From positions 1 to 15,364 of the forward strand of contig JAUCNG010004458.1 in assembly GCA_032353305.1 (NCBI GenBank): a stretch of DNA of 15,364 bases, read 5' to 3'. The translations under genes and the position numbers were made by a program. Of this stretch, positions 15,086 through 15,364 are shown piece after piece. The notes beneath the pieces are model-generated. The model was not told where the DNA came from. It worked only from the letters and a program-made list of their open reading frames with translations, and did not search any database. This DNA comes from Cephalothrix spiralis. Its lineage: Eukaryota > Nemertea > Palaeonemertea > Archinemertea > Cephalotrichidae. Each line of letters starts with the position of its first letter. Within the stretch, counting starts at the first letter, position 1.

Positions 15086-15364
15086 AGAACTTAAATGCTT
15101 TGCTTTCCGACTGATAGCGCTTGAAAAAATGTCCCCGTAGCGCCGCTCTAGGTGAATTAATTGATTTCAGCAGAAACTTTTAAAAGCGAAAACGTTAACG
15201 CTGTAATGCATCAGTCAATAAAATGCACCGGGGGGGGGATATCAAAATAGCGACGCTTAGCGACGCATAAGGCGATCCTAGCGCTAGACATTAAAATGTT
15301 TATCTCTAAATTTATGAATTATTCTAACTATTATAGCAAATAAATCTTGCTGCATCTATATAAT
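15086..15364. other. End of window, no gene seen
   Basis: Intronic sequence after the decamer array. It holds a run of nine G (15230-15238) and a short tandem tagcgacgct/tagcgacgca (15249-15268). No exon of NBD2 is found. Confidence 0.5.

Noticed and set aside
14812-15086. 84- and 87-codon frames on opposite strands
   Set aside because: Products of the 10-bp tandem repeat, which stays open in several frames because its unit lacks stop triplets.
12850-15364. Search for the next ABCC exon (Walker A of NBD2)
   Set aside because: No frame on the plus strand reads G-x-x-G-x-G-K-S after a splice acceptor; the exon must lie beyond the window.

Overview
Eukaryotic, almost certainly invertebrate metazoan, genomic DNA. 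The window is A+T-rich, genes are split by GT-AG introns, and tRNA-derived SINE-like elements, fold-back repeats and a tandem decamer array are present. The sequence alone does not fix the phylum. No bacterial-style operons or ribosome binding sites are visible.

Plus strand: an internal part of an ABC transporter gene of subfamily C (ABCC/MRP, closest by eye to ABCC1/MRP1). Nine consecutive coding exons (714..894, 1768..1879, 2007..2127, 9352..9568, 10263..10573, 11091..11290, 11395..11521, 12221..12322, 12703..12849) join in frame into 506 codons with no stop. They cover the end of nucleotide-binding domain 1 (H-loop), the NBD1-TMD2 linker, all of transmembrane domain 2 and the first strands of NBD2 up to just before Walker A. 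The gene enters from the left and should continue past the right edge.

Minus strand, inside the 7.2-kb third full intron of that gene: an apparently intact four-exon gene (exons 8036..7385, 6883..6548, 5804..5501, 4855..4228) for a 639-residue tyrosine recombinase of the Crypton/DUF3504 type. All expected catalytic residues (R, K, H-x-x-R, H, Y) are present. Its introns hold palindromic repeats, including two tandem copies of a 16-bp-stem hairpin in intron 3 and fragments of a palindromic repeat family in introns 1 and 2. A better-preserved member of that family lies at 2346..2485.

Other regions: 171..660 holds a coding-like stretch with one in-frame stop and a downstream AATAAA, perhaps a decayed retrocopy. 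The intron at 9569..10262 holds a minus-strand tRNA-derived SINE split by a small repeat ('B'). The intron at 11522..12220 holds a plus-strand copy of the same SINE inserted into another copy of B, so the two elements are reciprocally nested. The final intron (12850 onward) holds a tRNA-like SINE head, a long fold-back element (14255..14420) and an array of about 14 regular 10-bp units (14883..15022) with a degenerate tail.

The host gene presumably encodes a membrane efflux pump. The recombinase is a mobile-element gene, or possibly a co-opted one, transcribed against it from within an intron. Nothing in the sequence shows a functional link between the two.
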